This document shows, piece after piece, positions 12,417-22,595 of a DNA stretch of 64,000 nucleotides (position 1 is its first letter; every line of letters begins with the position of its first letter). The stretch is from positions 1,684 to 65,683 of the forward strand of contig MNCI01014299.1 in NCBI GenBank assembly GCA_015680685.1. The letters run 5' to 3'. The notes below the pieces were generated by a model. That model was not told where the DNA came from and did no database searches. It was given only the letters and a program-made list of their open reading frames with translations. Source of the DNA: Gnetum montanum. Lineage: Eukaryota; Streptophyta; Gnetopsida; Gnetales; Gnetaceae. The translations under genes and the position numbers were made by a program.

Positions 12417-13620
12417 TCAGATGTAGTATGGCTTGAGGTATGAGTGATTCACTAGATTTGTGAACTCATTGTCGTCCATGTTCGCCAGCTTGAAGGATCC
12501 ATTTCCAAAGGCTTTGATGACCATGTATGGGCCTTCCCAATTGGCTGAGAATTTGCTCACATGTTCATGGATGGCTTTGAGGATGAGTCTCTCTTCTGTA
12601 TTGGTCGTTGATGCGGGTTTGCATGATGTTTTTTCCATTGCTTTCTTTAGTAGTACTCTATCCGGCTCAGCGTTTATGCACACTCCTCCTCTATTGAGTT
12701 GAGGTTGATGATTCTTGACTCGTTGTTCTAGGCTTCGCTCACAACATCAAATAGGATCATCCGGAGTGATGGTGCCTGTAACTCAAGAGGCAACACAGCT
12801 TCAGATCTATAAATGAGACTCTTAGGGGTTTGTTGTAGTTCTGCATATTGTTCTGTAGGCCCATAGAACATAGAGGATTTTCTCGTGCCACTGCCTCTTG
12901 CTATTGTTAAGCATCCTCTTCAGTAGGTTGATCATGGACTTATTTTTAGCCTCTGCTTGCCCATTCACCTAAGGGTAATACGAGGAGAAGAATGATTGCC
13001 TGATGCCTAGATTGCTACAGAAGGTTCAGGTTTTTGTACTACTAAACTGTGGGCCTTTGTCGGTTACAATAGTCATTGGAAGCCTAAACCTTATCACGAT
13101 GTTGTCCAGGATGAAGTGGTAGATCTGCTGAGGTGTCATCTTCCTCAGGGGGATAGCTTCCACCCACTTAGTAAAATACTTAGTGGCAGTGATAATGAAG
13201 CTATGCCCTATAGAGAACTTAGGCGTGATAGGTCCTATGAGTTCTAGTCCCCATCATTGGAAAGGCCACGTGATCTATGTTGGATGCAGCTACGTAGGTG
13301 AAACGTGTATGAGATTTGCGTATCTCTGGCACGTGTCACATGTCCTAACTTTTGACAGACAGTCACACTCCATATGGGGCCAATAGTACCCTAGGTGTAT
13401 GATTTTCATAGCCATAGCCCTAGGTGCTATGTGTCCACAACATAGTCCCTCATGTACTTCATTAATCACCTTCTACACCTGCAATCACCCACGCATGTCA
13501 GCAATCTTGTGGTAGGAATGTTTGCACAGGGCATCATTTCCCATGAGCGTGTATTTTTGGGCACACTTGCGGATTGCATCTCTCTAGGTAGATGTTAATC
13601 TGCTTGGGGGTTCTCCATGT
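12417..13620 (-). pseudogene. Element A integrase, broken
   Basis: Minus-strand reading gives the zinc-binding region (VHEGLCCGHIAP, GYYWPHMECDC, TCDTCQRY), then the core: WGLELIGPI, IITATKYFTKWVEAIPL, IVTDKGPQFSS and NGQAEAKNK, and a C-terminal block ending KFSANWEGPYMVIKAFG, then NHSYLKPYYI and a stop. The first catalytic aspartate is glutamate (LEL instead of LDL); element D keeps aspartate there. The second Asp and the last Glu are kept. Several stops and frame changes are present. Sits after the second RNase H, the Ty3/gypsy order. Confidence 0.85.
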
Positions 13621-13691
13621 TGCAGGTAGGCTTTAATGTTGGCATACCACTCCTAGGTATCTGCAGCACTGATAGAGGCCACGTGGCTCGC

Positions 13692-14142
13692 CTAAGTGAT
13701 AGGCTCAGTACATTCAAAAATTGAAGTTAGCAGACTTGAAAACAAGCATGGTGGAATATTTAGTGCTAGGGTAGCTAAGGCATCTGCCACGGTGTTCTCG
13801 TTGCGTGGCACGTGTTGCACATCTATGGTTGCAAATTGCTTAAGCAGGCTTTTTGCTAAATCACAGTAGGGTTTCAGGTGCGTAGCTTTACAAGCGTAGA
13901 CCTCAGTGATTTGATTCACAACTAGTTGTGAATATCCACGAATCGCTAGGTGTTGTATGCATAGTTTTTGGGTAGCTAAGAGGCCTTTGAGTAGCCCCTC
14001 ATACTCTGCCACATTGTTGGTTCAGGGGAACGTAAAACGATAAGAAAACGGGTGCATTTCCTTAGAGGGGAATGTAATGATGGAAGCTACACTACCTCCT
14101 CACATGGTTGAGGCACCATCGAAGTGTAAAGTAGCTTCTAGG
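13692..14142 (-). pseudogene. Element A second (archaeal-type) RNase H
   Basis: Minus strand reads LHFDGAST, GGSVASIITFPS, TNNVAEYEGLLKGL, IRGYSQLVVNQITEVY and VQHVPRNENTVADALATLA. This is the archaeal-type RNase H that characterises the Tat lineage, in addition to the Ty3 RNase H fused to reverse transcriptase (family knowledge). Catalytic positions D (HFDG), E (AEYE) and the last D (ADALA) are kept, but the usual GDS aspartate is tyrosine (GYS). A stop lies in FP-stop-TNNV. Element D has a better-preserved copy. Confidence 0.82.
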
Positions 14143-15720
14143 TGCGATGGGATGGTGTTGATAGTACCAACATGCTCATCTAGGAATTTGGGATCTATGG
14201 TTGCCTGGTCGTCGACGGGTGAGGCTGTAAGTTGGGTTGCTATGGCTTGATCCTTCGTCGATGATTGGCTCACATAGTGTAAGTCAAACTTCGCAGTTAT
14301 TACTTTCCATCAGGCTATCCTGCTACTTTCATACATGTTTTAAGTAATAGCCTAGAGTATGTTACTTTTGAAAACGATGTTAATTGTACTATGAAATAGG
14401 TAGTGCCTCCACTTTTTCAATGCAAACACTAAGGCAAGGCAATTCCTCTCCACCTCGTTGTATTTCGCCTCATGCGCTATTAATGCATGACTCAGATAAT
14501 ACACTAGTATCTTAGATCCGTCATCTTGTTTCTAACATAACAGTGTTGTGATGGATGTGTCAGAGGTGGCAAGGTAGATGAAGAAAGGCTTATCCCTCTG
14601 TGGTAGATGCATAGTTGGGAGATGCAAAAGCTCTTTCTTCAGGTCATCAAAGGCTTATTGACATTGGGTTATCCATTCGAAGTTGACCCCTTTCTTTAGA
14701 AGATGTTGCATGGGGTGTAACTTGTTAGTCAACTTTGCTATAAACCTTCGGATGAATTGTACCCTACCTTGTAAACCATGTAACTGCTTTAGGTTTTTAG
14801 GAGGTGCTAGGTTGACTATGGCCTTAACTTTGTCAAGGTCCACCTGTATTCTGGCCTCTGATACCACGAATCCTAACATGCTTCCAATTTTTACCCCAAA
14901 GATAAACTTCTTAGGATTAAGGTGCAAATCATGCATTTGACAACACTTAAGGACTACCCCTAGATCACGTGGGTGATTAGTGCCCTCCTTGGACTTGACC
15001 GCTATATCATCCACGTAGTTGTTTAGTGTTTCTAGGATGTAGTCGTTGAAGATGTAAGTTATGGCTCGCTAGTAGGTTGCTCTGGCATTCTAGAGCCCAA
15101 AAGGCATCATGGTGTAACAAAAGGTATCCCATGAGGTCATGAAGGTTGTTGTTAGCTAATTCTCTAGGTTGATGTGAATTTGGTTGTAGCCAGAGAAACC
15201 ATCCATGAAGGATAACAGAGCATGACCAGCCGTAGTGTCGATGAGTTGATCGATGCTTAGAAGCGGAAAATCATCTTTGATCATTACCTTGTTTAGATCG
15301 CAGAAGTCTATACAGATTCCTATTCCTCCCATTTTCTTAGAAACCACAACAATGTTGGACACCCATTCCAAGTAATCAACTATGCGGATGAAACTACCTT
15401 GGTAAAGTTTGGTGATTTCATCTCTTACAACTAGTGCAATTTTTGGTTTAACCGTACGAGATTTTTGCTTGACTACCTTCATGCACGGATCTAGGATGAT
15501 GTTGTGTTGTATCAACTGCAGATCTAAACCCGACCTGTCACTGTATGACCATGCAAAGACTTTGATGTTATCTTGCATAATCTTGGCTACATCTTTATGT
15601 GTCTATGCATCTAGGAGGGAGCTAAGTTTTAACGTTTTTACTTCCCCCTTGGACGTGGTCATAGGCATCTCGGAGCTAAGATTTAGTTACATCCCCAGCC
15701 TCTAAATCTAGGGTTCAGAC
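14143..15720 (-). pseudogene. Element A reverse transcriptase and RNase H
   Basis: Minus-strand frame reads LNLSSEMPMT, then FAWSYSDRSGLDLQLIQHN, ITKLYQGSFIR, FCDLNKVMIKDDFPLLSIDQ, SFMDGFSGYNQI and the catalytic YVDDIAVKSK (about 15000-15033), followed by LHLNPKKFIFGVKIG and the Ty3 RNase H (FEWITQCQ, KPFFIYLATSDTSI, YYLSHALIAHEAKYN, CLALVFALKKW). The YVDD aspartates are intact, but several TAG/TAA codons and small indels break the frame. The upstream end runs into non-coding sequence and the opposite-strand gene instead of directly into protease. Confidence 0.88.
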
Positions 15721-16139
15721 CAGATGCTCGGGCTAGTCTGTGGATGTTTCTAAGCATGCTATAGTGCTAGCTGTGGTTGACTCCTAGTTGATCAAGTCTG
15801 GGTTCAATTGTCTTCCGAGCTTGCCATGTGGACCTGCTAAAGCTAAAGACATGAGGAGATCGCGATGGATTTCCATCTTTTGCTCAACCTACCAAAGTGA
15901 GATGAAAGCCTAGTTAAGAGGCACCTGTTGGTAGTAATCCTGTATAACAAAAACTTGCAAAGCAATGACGAGATGTAACTAGCGAAGTATGATGTAAAGA
16001 TTAAAATTTTTCCAGTTTAAATTCATGGCGGACCATTATGGCATGGAGACGCAAAACTGCTAAAAGGTAAAATGTAATATTGTCAATATGAAAATGCAAA
16101 ATTACAAATTTTTCCAACGCAAAAATGTGAAACTATTAG
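15721..16139. other. Pol-side part of the protease-RT spacer
   Basis: Upstream of the recognisable pol linker no further conserved pol or protease reading can be followed. It may contain a splice acceptor for a sense-strand intron, as known between protease and RT of Ogre-type Tat elements, but I cannot point to one. Confidence 0.35.
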
Positions 16140-16372
16140 TTTAACATCATTGTGGACTGCACACGCGTAACAGGTTGAAACTGCTAGTTTAAGGCCTTTT
16201 CAGACCGTTAAAGTCACTGCTACGCTAAGAATGCTAGTTTAAGGTCTTTTCAGACCGTTAACTAGAGTGGACAGCTATACTAAGAATGCTAGTTTAAGGT
16301 CTTTTTGGACTACGAAAGTTATAACTACGCTGGGGTTGCTAGTTTAAGGTCTTCTCAGACCCATAACAAATT
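16140..16372 (-). repeat. TTAAACTAGC motif array, 5' of the antisense gene
   Basis: About four units of 55-65 bp containing GCTAGTTTAAGGTCTTTT followed by CAGACC; in element sense the core is CTTAAACTAGC. The array lies about 350 bp upstream of the start codon of the opposite-strand gene and mirrors the array at 21345-21580 beyond its 3' end. Confidence 0.78.
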
Positions 16373-16557
16373 TTTTTTTTTCATTTTTTGGGAAAGCAAA
16401 CAATTAGCTTGAAGCGTGTCAAGATCTTTCACCTAGATGTGTCTATTTTAATTGCCAATAATGCTACGATGTCATGGTGGGCATGCTACGCTGCACGGAA
16501 AACCCTACATTAAATGAAGAGAGAAAGTGGCAAGTTTCTCTTTTTCACCATTACAAC

Positions 16558-16566
16558 CATAAATAG
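16558..16566 (+). promoter_or_regulatory. Possible TATA box of the antisense gene
   Basis: CATAAATAG lies 153 bp before the ATG at 16719, a plausible distance for a core promoter plus 5' UTR. It is a weak motif in AT-containing sequence, so this is only a candidate. Confidence 0.3.
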
Positions 16567-16718
16567 GGATTAAACCCTAGTAAGCTTGTCATTCTCACCG
16601 TAAGAGTGCAGAGCCCATATTCAGAGCACAAAGCGATTCCAGAGCATAGAGCAATTATGCTAAGAGCAAGCACGGTGATTTTTTGCATAGCAACAAGGAA
16701 ACGTTTGCAAGCAGAACG

Positions 16719-19700
16719 ATGGCTCCTAAGAAGGAACGCACGAATTTGGCACTGGCTAAGGTTAAGGAGGTTAAGGAAATCCTAGGGTGCATGACACAAG
16801 CATGCATCACAGTGCTGGAGGACTCGCCATTGACCCGGTAGGCTGCTATGCTTCCTCTACTTTTTCATGCTTCTATTATCATTTTTTGTTTTCTGCTTTC
16901 ATTTTATGATTCAGTTTTAGTTATTCATGTTTTCTGTCATCATGTTGTCGTTGTTTTGGCCTTTGCACCATCGCTGTTGCTATTTCGGCCACAGCGGATG
17001 CACAGATGCTACGCTAACATTGCATGCAAGGCCACCTAAATCGCCACCACTATGATTGTCATAAATGCAGGGGTTTGGATAGTTTAAGTTACTTGGCTTT
17101 TGAATGGCGTAGCGTAGGACCGTCAAGAGGGTTTTGTCATGCATGATGCAACAGTGTCACACATGTTTTGTCAGAGCATATTGTTAATCGCCCTGTTAGG
17201 ATTAATCGCTCTATTGCTATGCTAGGCTATTTCTGCTACATTAGCACTTTTGTGTTCTTACTACGTTATGTGCGGGAAGAGGGTTATGCTATGCTATATG
17301 CTAAGGTGTCAGGTGTTTCTATGCTACATGCGCACTACACTTGGTCATGATGCTAACAGTTGTTGGTTGTGTTGTGTAGGATGGAACTAAGGCTAATTCT
17401 AATTGTCTTAGAAATTGTAGGGGTCCTATGTTATGTAAGAAAACCTATGGCCAATGGTCCTCCTTCCCATATACGTGTGGGTGAGTGGGGGGTCTAGTTC
17501 AGGAAAGGAGCACAAGAGTTCCTACAATACCTTCTCCAACAGTTCAGTGTGATCGTTTGGTCATACCTAGAGGAGGAGGTGGTGGTTGTCATAACAGAAG
17601 CCCTATTGCTTGGGGTAAGCCAGGGCATCTTGAGGTTTTTGATAGATGGGAAAATCATTAGCAGGCAGGGAGAAGGATCCAGTCAACTCCCTAGTGAGTT
17701 GAGGCATTTGGCCTGGATTTGGTATATGTCTGAGTACAGCTACTACCAGCCTTACAACACACTATTCGTCACATGTTATATGGCAACGTGCTTTCAAAAC
17801 CCACCAGGAACTGTCTACTATGCTGGTGGGTGAGTTTTGCAGTCCTATTATACTATGTTATGTCACTCTTGCTATGCTAACATTATGTTTTGGTTACCAG
17901 GTCCTACATCAACAAGGAAGGGCTTCACGACCGAACGGGTCTGCTAACTACAACACGGATAGCCTTACAAGAGTTCTCTTCTATTGAGAACTTGCATGCA
18001 AGTGTGATTAGTCAATGCAGGGATGAGTACCGTACCTACCCATACCTATATCCCATTCCCTACAACCAGTGCAAGGAGCGTGGTTGGTTGGATGAGGGAT
18101 GGGCACCCTTCAAATTGATCACCGTCGAACAAGTCCTAGTTAGTCTTTCATCATTCTCGTTACCATACAGACCTGGTAGGCTAAACAGTAAGTGTTGCAT
18201 GCTTAAGTATCTTTTGCAATCTTTGGGTTTTCTACATTTTTATACTAAACGCTTTTGCGCAAACTACTATAGGGGCAAAAAAGCCCTAGGAGGTGACGAT
18301 GGTAACCGTCGAGACATAGGAGGTAAACATCTACTTCAAGTATGGAGAGGTAGATGCGAGCCAACGCTAGATAAACGGTGAGGCTTCAGACTCCTTGGTC
18401 CAGAATATCCAAAAGGCTAGGCTTATGGATCTATTCTTGGCCCTGAATCCAAGCATTCCTACCGTTGAGATGCTCTCCCTGGTTAACTCCTTTTCCGACA
18501 AGATGGGCCGCTTCCGCATGCGCATACAGGGAGTACAGGTGGTCATAAAAATAAATGACCATCTATTCATGGACCTCTTTGGTGTCCCTACCGATGGCGT
18601 TCTCATAGGGTCAAAGAGCAAGAGGGAGCTAAGCTTTCAGAAGAAGGACATCCAGGAGTGGTTAGGGATTGCCAAGGAGCGGAAGGGGCTCCCCATGGAG
18701 AAGCTCAAGCCAGGATCCGCTAGGAAGGTTTACCCTGTCTTTCATGCTCGCACATTCCCATAGCTACTTTTCCAAGGGAAGGTCCTAGGGATTGAGATGG
18801 CCTGGGTAATGCATGAGGTCATGGAAGAGGGGGCCTACTACAACTGGGCTAGTTTTCTGTGCAAAGGCTTGCAAACTGAAATCTTAGGGCTCCATAAGAA
18901 GCTGGAGTCTCGTGCCAATATACATTATTCCTTTTACATAGCCTGTCTGAAGTGCTTCGTGGAGTTTCTGGTGGTTCAAGAGAATGGAGTCTGGGTTATG
19001 TGAAATGGCAACCAGATTTCTAGACCATGGATCCACCAGATCCTCCAGACCACCCGTGCCCAAGATACCCCAGAGATAATTGGGGAGTCATTCTTTGTGA
19101 TGACTAAGGATTGGGTGGCCCACAACTTTTGTGGCCAAAACAGCATAGGAGAGGCATCCCTGGCTATAGCCAGTAGCATGTTGTGGGGGCAACATCTCAT
19201 AGCTGAGACTATGACCAATAAGTTGTAGCAGAAGAGGCCTCCTCCAACTAAGGAAACCCATCGCATAGAGGAAGAGGAGGGGCAAAGACTGAGGCTTAAA
19301 CTACAGAGGACACAAACCCCCATTGGTAAACACTTTTGTTTAATGCTTATTTCTTCTCCTACTTTGTCAATGCCTATTAAGTTGTGCTACACTAGACAGC
19401 ATAGCATAGCGTAGCACCTACTTTAAGCTAACCTATTTTGAGCTAATGTAAACATTTTTCTTTGCTACCAAAGGAAGAAGAGGAAGAAGAAGAAGACAAT
19501 GAAGAGGTGTCGGCCCCTAAGATAGGAGCGACGAATAAAGACACAGAGGCCCCAGTCTTGGAAGAAAGGGCCTTGGTCAAGAGGAAAGGAACTCCTACCA
19601 CTAAGGCAAGGCCTCTTGTCATTAGGCAGAATCCTCCTATTAATGAGGAGGGAATTTTTGGAGACGAAGAGGAGTCTCCCTTGAAAAAAAAAGACACTGG

Positions 19701-21176
19701 TTTCTCAAAAGGAAAGGCACTAGCGCATCAAGAAGAGGCCTGTACAGACTTGGCAGGGACCTCTACCAAGGCTACCACAATATTTTTGCATTAGTAAGAA
19801 GGGGAGAAGTAATTAGACGCTAGTGAGTTCGACAATATGTCTACCTTGTCATAGCCCATTTCGGCCATCACTGACACATTCAGTTATATGACAGGTGCCA
19901 CTATTGATGTTGGAGGACCCCCTCTGATTCATGTGGAATCATGGGCTGAGATCCCTAATAAGTTTGTGTTCATGTAGGGAATCGTTGATGACATGATCAG
20001 CCACCTTCAGCAGGTGGACCTTGAAGTGGGTAAGTAGTAGTGATAGGTGCTCTCATGTTGCTATGCTAGAGTTTTTGAATTTGTTAACTTTGCTACGCTA
20101 ATGCGACTGACATGCTCTTTGTGTCATGGAAGCCTCTTGGCTCAAATGGGACCTGACACGACCTTTGAAAGTTGGTGTCATGCCTGCATTCCCGCCTGAA
20201 GTGACTGAGGTTTCTCATCGTGCATACGACAAGGCTTGCAAATGCACTTTGCACTCGGCACGCTCCTTGTGGGAGTACAAGTGCATCAACGAGGACCTAT
20301 GGAAACAGCTCCAAAAAACTGAACAAGAGAACACTGACCTGAGCACCAAGGTGGAGGATCTCAAGTCGAGGAATGAATTCCTCATAGCCCCTGACACTAA
20401 TAATGAGGACTGGAACACAGCTATGATAGATTACACCAGATTTTGGATAGTCGCGCATCATAATGTCGAAGCCACCCACAAAATAATAAAATAGTGGATG
20501 AAAATGAACTTGTTGGCCCAAAAATGTTAGGATTTGAAAGATTTTAGCGCCAAGGTTTACGAATGGGGGAAATCCTAGAAAAACCATAAACATATGTATA
20601 AATTGAAACATGCCACGTATCGTAAACTATATAGGGATGCTACTGTGGAGGTGTTTATGTATAAAGCATTTGTAAATGCTATTGACACTCCTCAGGCCTA
20701 TGCCAAGTTCAAAGAGCAAGAAAAGGTTTCAGAATCTCCTAATTGGAAAGTGGACCTTCCCATAGGAGAGACTCCAACCGCCTCCTTTTCTCTGGTACCG
20801 CCGAGGTGGATGACCACCGAAAGGGAGAGAGCTATTGCAGACGCTGAACCAAGCAACAAGCGTTGCATGGACATCACAGCATACGAGGTCTGGTGGCACC
20901 TTGGGTTCGGTTTAGACCAAATACCCTTCGAGATGGACGTAGGTCCATCTCAGGTTAGTTGCTTTCTACTGTATGAATGCTTATGCTCTGTTGTATCTTG
21001 TGTTTGTTGTCGTGGCTAACCGTTTCATTCCTACAATGCAGGCTTCAGGTGAGGGCGTAGGGCTGGTAGAAGGAAGGAATGAAGAGTCAGCAAAGGAAAA
21101 CACAGGGAAAGGCAATGAAAAAAGATGTGATGCTAAAGTGAGTGACGAAGATGATGCAGGTAGAGAAAACCCATGA
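16719..21176 (+). pseudogene. Seven-exon gene antisense to element A, broken
   Basis: Proposed exons: 16719-16837, 17380-17829, 17901-18187, 18273-19325, 19474-20029, 20133-20953, 21042-21176; total about 3,420 nt, 1,140 codons. Every intron starts GT (GTAGGC, GTGAGT, GTAAGT, GTAAAC, GTAAGT, GTTAGT) and ends AG, and the joined frame continues across five of six junctions; exon 4 to 5 is off by one base. It opens MAPKKERTNLALAKVKEV and ends DDAGRENP then TGA. Seen along it: a tyrosine-rich block (YRTYPYLYPIPYNQCKERGW), a long domain with INDHLFMDLFGVPTDG and EGAYYNWASFLCKGL, an acidic KEEEEEEEDNEE linker, and a helical, coiled-coil-like section (WKQLQKTEQENTDLSTKVED). I do not recognise the family; the middle faintly recalls proteins of the plant-mobile/plant-transposon group. 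About 15 in-frame stops (12 TAG) show decay. It fills the space between protease and RT, on the opposite strand. Confidence 0.75.
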
Positions 21177-21254
21177 TAGCATGGGATTTTTTTTTTTTGA
21201 AATTTTGAATTTTGTAAAATTTTTGCAAACATTTCTTGAAAGACAACAATTTTG

Positions 21255-21260
21255 AATAAA
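21255..21260 (+). terminator. Possible poly(A) signal of the antisense gene
   Basis: AATAAA lies 79 bp after the predicted TGA at 21174-21176, in a T-rich 3' region (T run near 21188). Position suits a 3' UTR, but the hexamer is common by chance in AT-rich DNA. Confidence 0.4.
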
Positions 21261-21344
21261 GAAAAGAGAATTTCGGGAACAAAAATTGATTCTGCGTCAA
21301 CTTGTGCATTGTCTACGTGCTACGTTTTGTGTAAAATTTTCATG

Positions 21345-21580
21345 CTTTTATGTGCTAGTTTTAGGCCATTTTGGGCCACTGCTAGTTTTAAGCCATTTTA
21401 GGATATAGGTAGTTTTAAGCCATTTTGGGCTATAATGTAGCATAGTTTTAGGCCATTTCGAGCTCTTACTAGTTTTAGGCCATTTTGGGCCATTTCTAGT
21501 TTTAGGCCATTTTGGGCCATAGCTAGTTTTAGGTTGTTTCGGGCCATAGCTAGTTTTAGGCCATTTCGGGCCATAGTGTA
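21345..21580 (-). repeat. Motif array 3' of the antisense gene
   Basis: About seven units of roughly 30-35 bp with TAGTTTTAGGCCATTT followed by TGGGCCAT or CGGGCCAT. In element sense the core AAATGGCCTAAAACTAGC is a variant of the TTAAACTAGC motif at 16140-16372. Similar units occur after protease in E (50495-50545). Confidence 0.78.
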
Positions 21581-21810
21581 GGCATGCTAAAGAGATGGTA
21601 CGTTAACAAAGCAAAAAGATGGTGAATGTATAAGGGATGACAACTGGGCAGGAAGCAACGGGGTTGCTACGCTATGCGTAGCTGCTTCTTGACCCATTGT
21701 GGGTTGAACGGAACGTAGGGTTGAGGTGCTTTGCCAAGGCCTTTGTTTGCATCATTGTCCCCCGCTTGGAAGGGCAACCCAACCCACACGTTTTCATTTT
21801 GGAAACCAGC
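21581..21810. other. Post-protease stretch of element A
   Basis: Follows the protease reading frame on the minus strand and contains a few GCTACGCTATGC-type palindromic bits (near 21665). No domain seen. Confidence 0.35.
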
Positions 21811-22265
21811 CTATTGATTTGATTCTACTGCTAGATGGTTAGTGCATGCGTATGTAGGCACTTCATTCTCAAAAGTTACGGCCTCTGAGCCCTGCTCCAT
21901 GTCTATGTTATTAATTGCTTGCACTGCTACCTCATCACCGTGGATCACCACCTCCCTCCCTGTGTATGGTAGGTGGATTTCCTGGTGAATGGGCGAAGAG
22001 ATAGCCCTAAGTTTTGCTAACCATGATCTCCCCAAGATCAGGTTAAACCTGGGCATCTCCTCAACCATGGTGAACATCGCGTTCATGGGGAATTGATCTC
22101 CTACCACGAAGTCTATGTGGACTGTGCCCTTCACCACGACTCGTGTTCCATTGAAAGACCTCAGGCATGACATCGTTGTGGGTTTGATCTGGTCAACCAA
22201 GCCCAACTTGTCCACAATAGGGAAGGGGATGACATTAGTGGCAGCCCCATCATCAATGTGTATCC
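21811..22265 (-). pseudogene. Element A protease
   Basis: Minus strand reads RIHIDDGAATNVIPFPIVDK then LGLVDQIKPTT, FNGTRVVVKGTVHIDFVVGD, MPRFNLILGRSWLAKL and ISSPIHQEIHLPY. The catalytic D-x-G triplet is D-D-G-A within HIDDGAATN, and the ILGR block is the conserved C-terminal retropepsin element. The frame is open for about 150 codons here. It differs from the gag frame, so an indel or frameshift separates them. Elements C and E carry close relatives (HVDDGAATN or HVDDGVATN). Confidence 0.85.
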
Positions 22266-22595
22266 TTCAGATCCAATGTTGGCCGACCTGAATTGTGATG
22301 AATAGGGTTGTTGTACTCACCTGGCCCCTTTCAGGATCTTCCCTAATGATGTCATTGTAGAAAGTTAGTTAATATGGTTCTGGCTCTATAGGTGCGAAGG
22401 GGCACATGACCAAGTGAATTGCTTTCTCTTCCACTGGCATGTCCTCGTTGACTAGAATCACTATCAACATGCAAATCAGAGCCTCACAGTGTGAGAAAAA
22501 TGCCATGATTAGATCGTACAAGCTTAGTGTAGTGTTTTTTCATTTTACAAGAGGTATTGGCCACCCCCCTATTTAATGGTTTCCTCCTCTTCTAT

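Noticed and set aside
18976-19323. 115-codon minus-strand frame that could be part of A pol
   Set aside because: It is opposite to exon 4 of the antisense gene and shows no pol motif.
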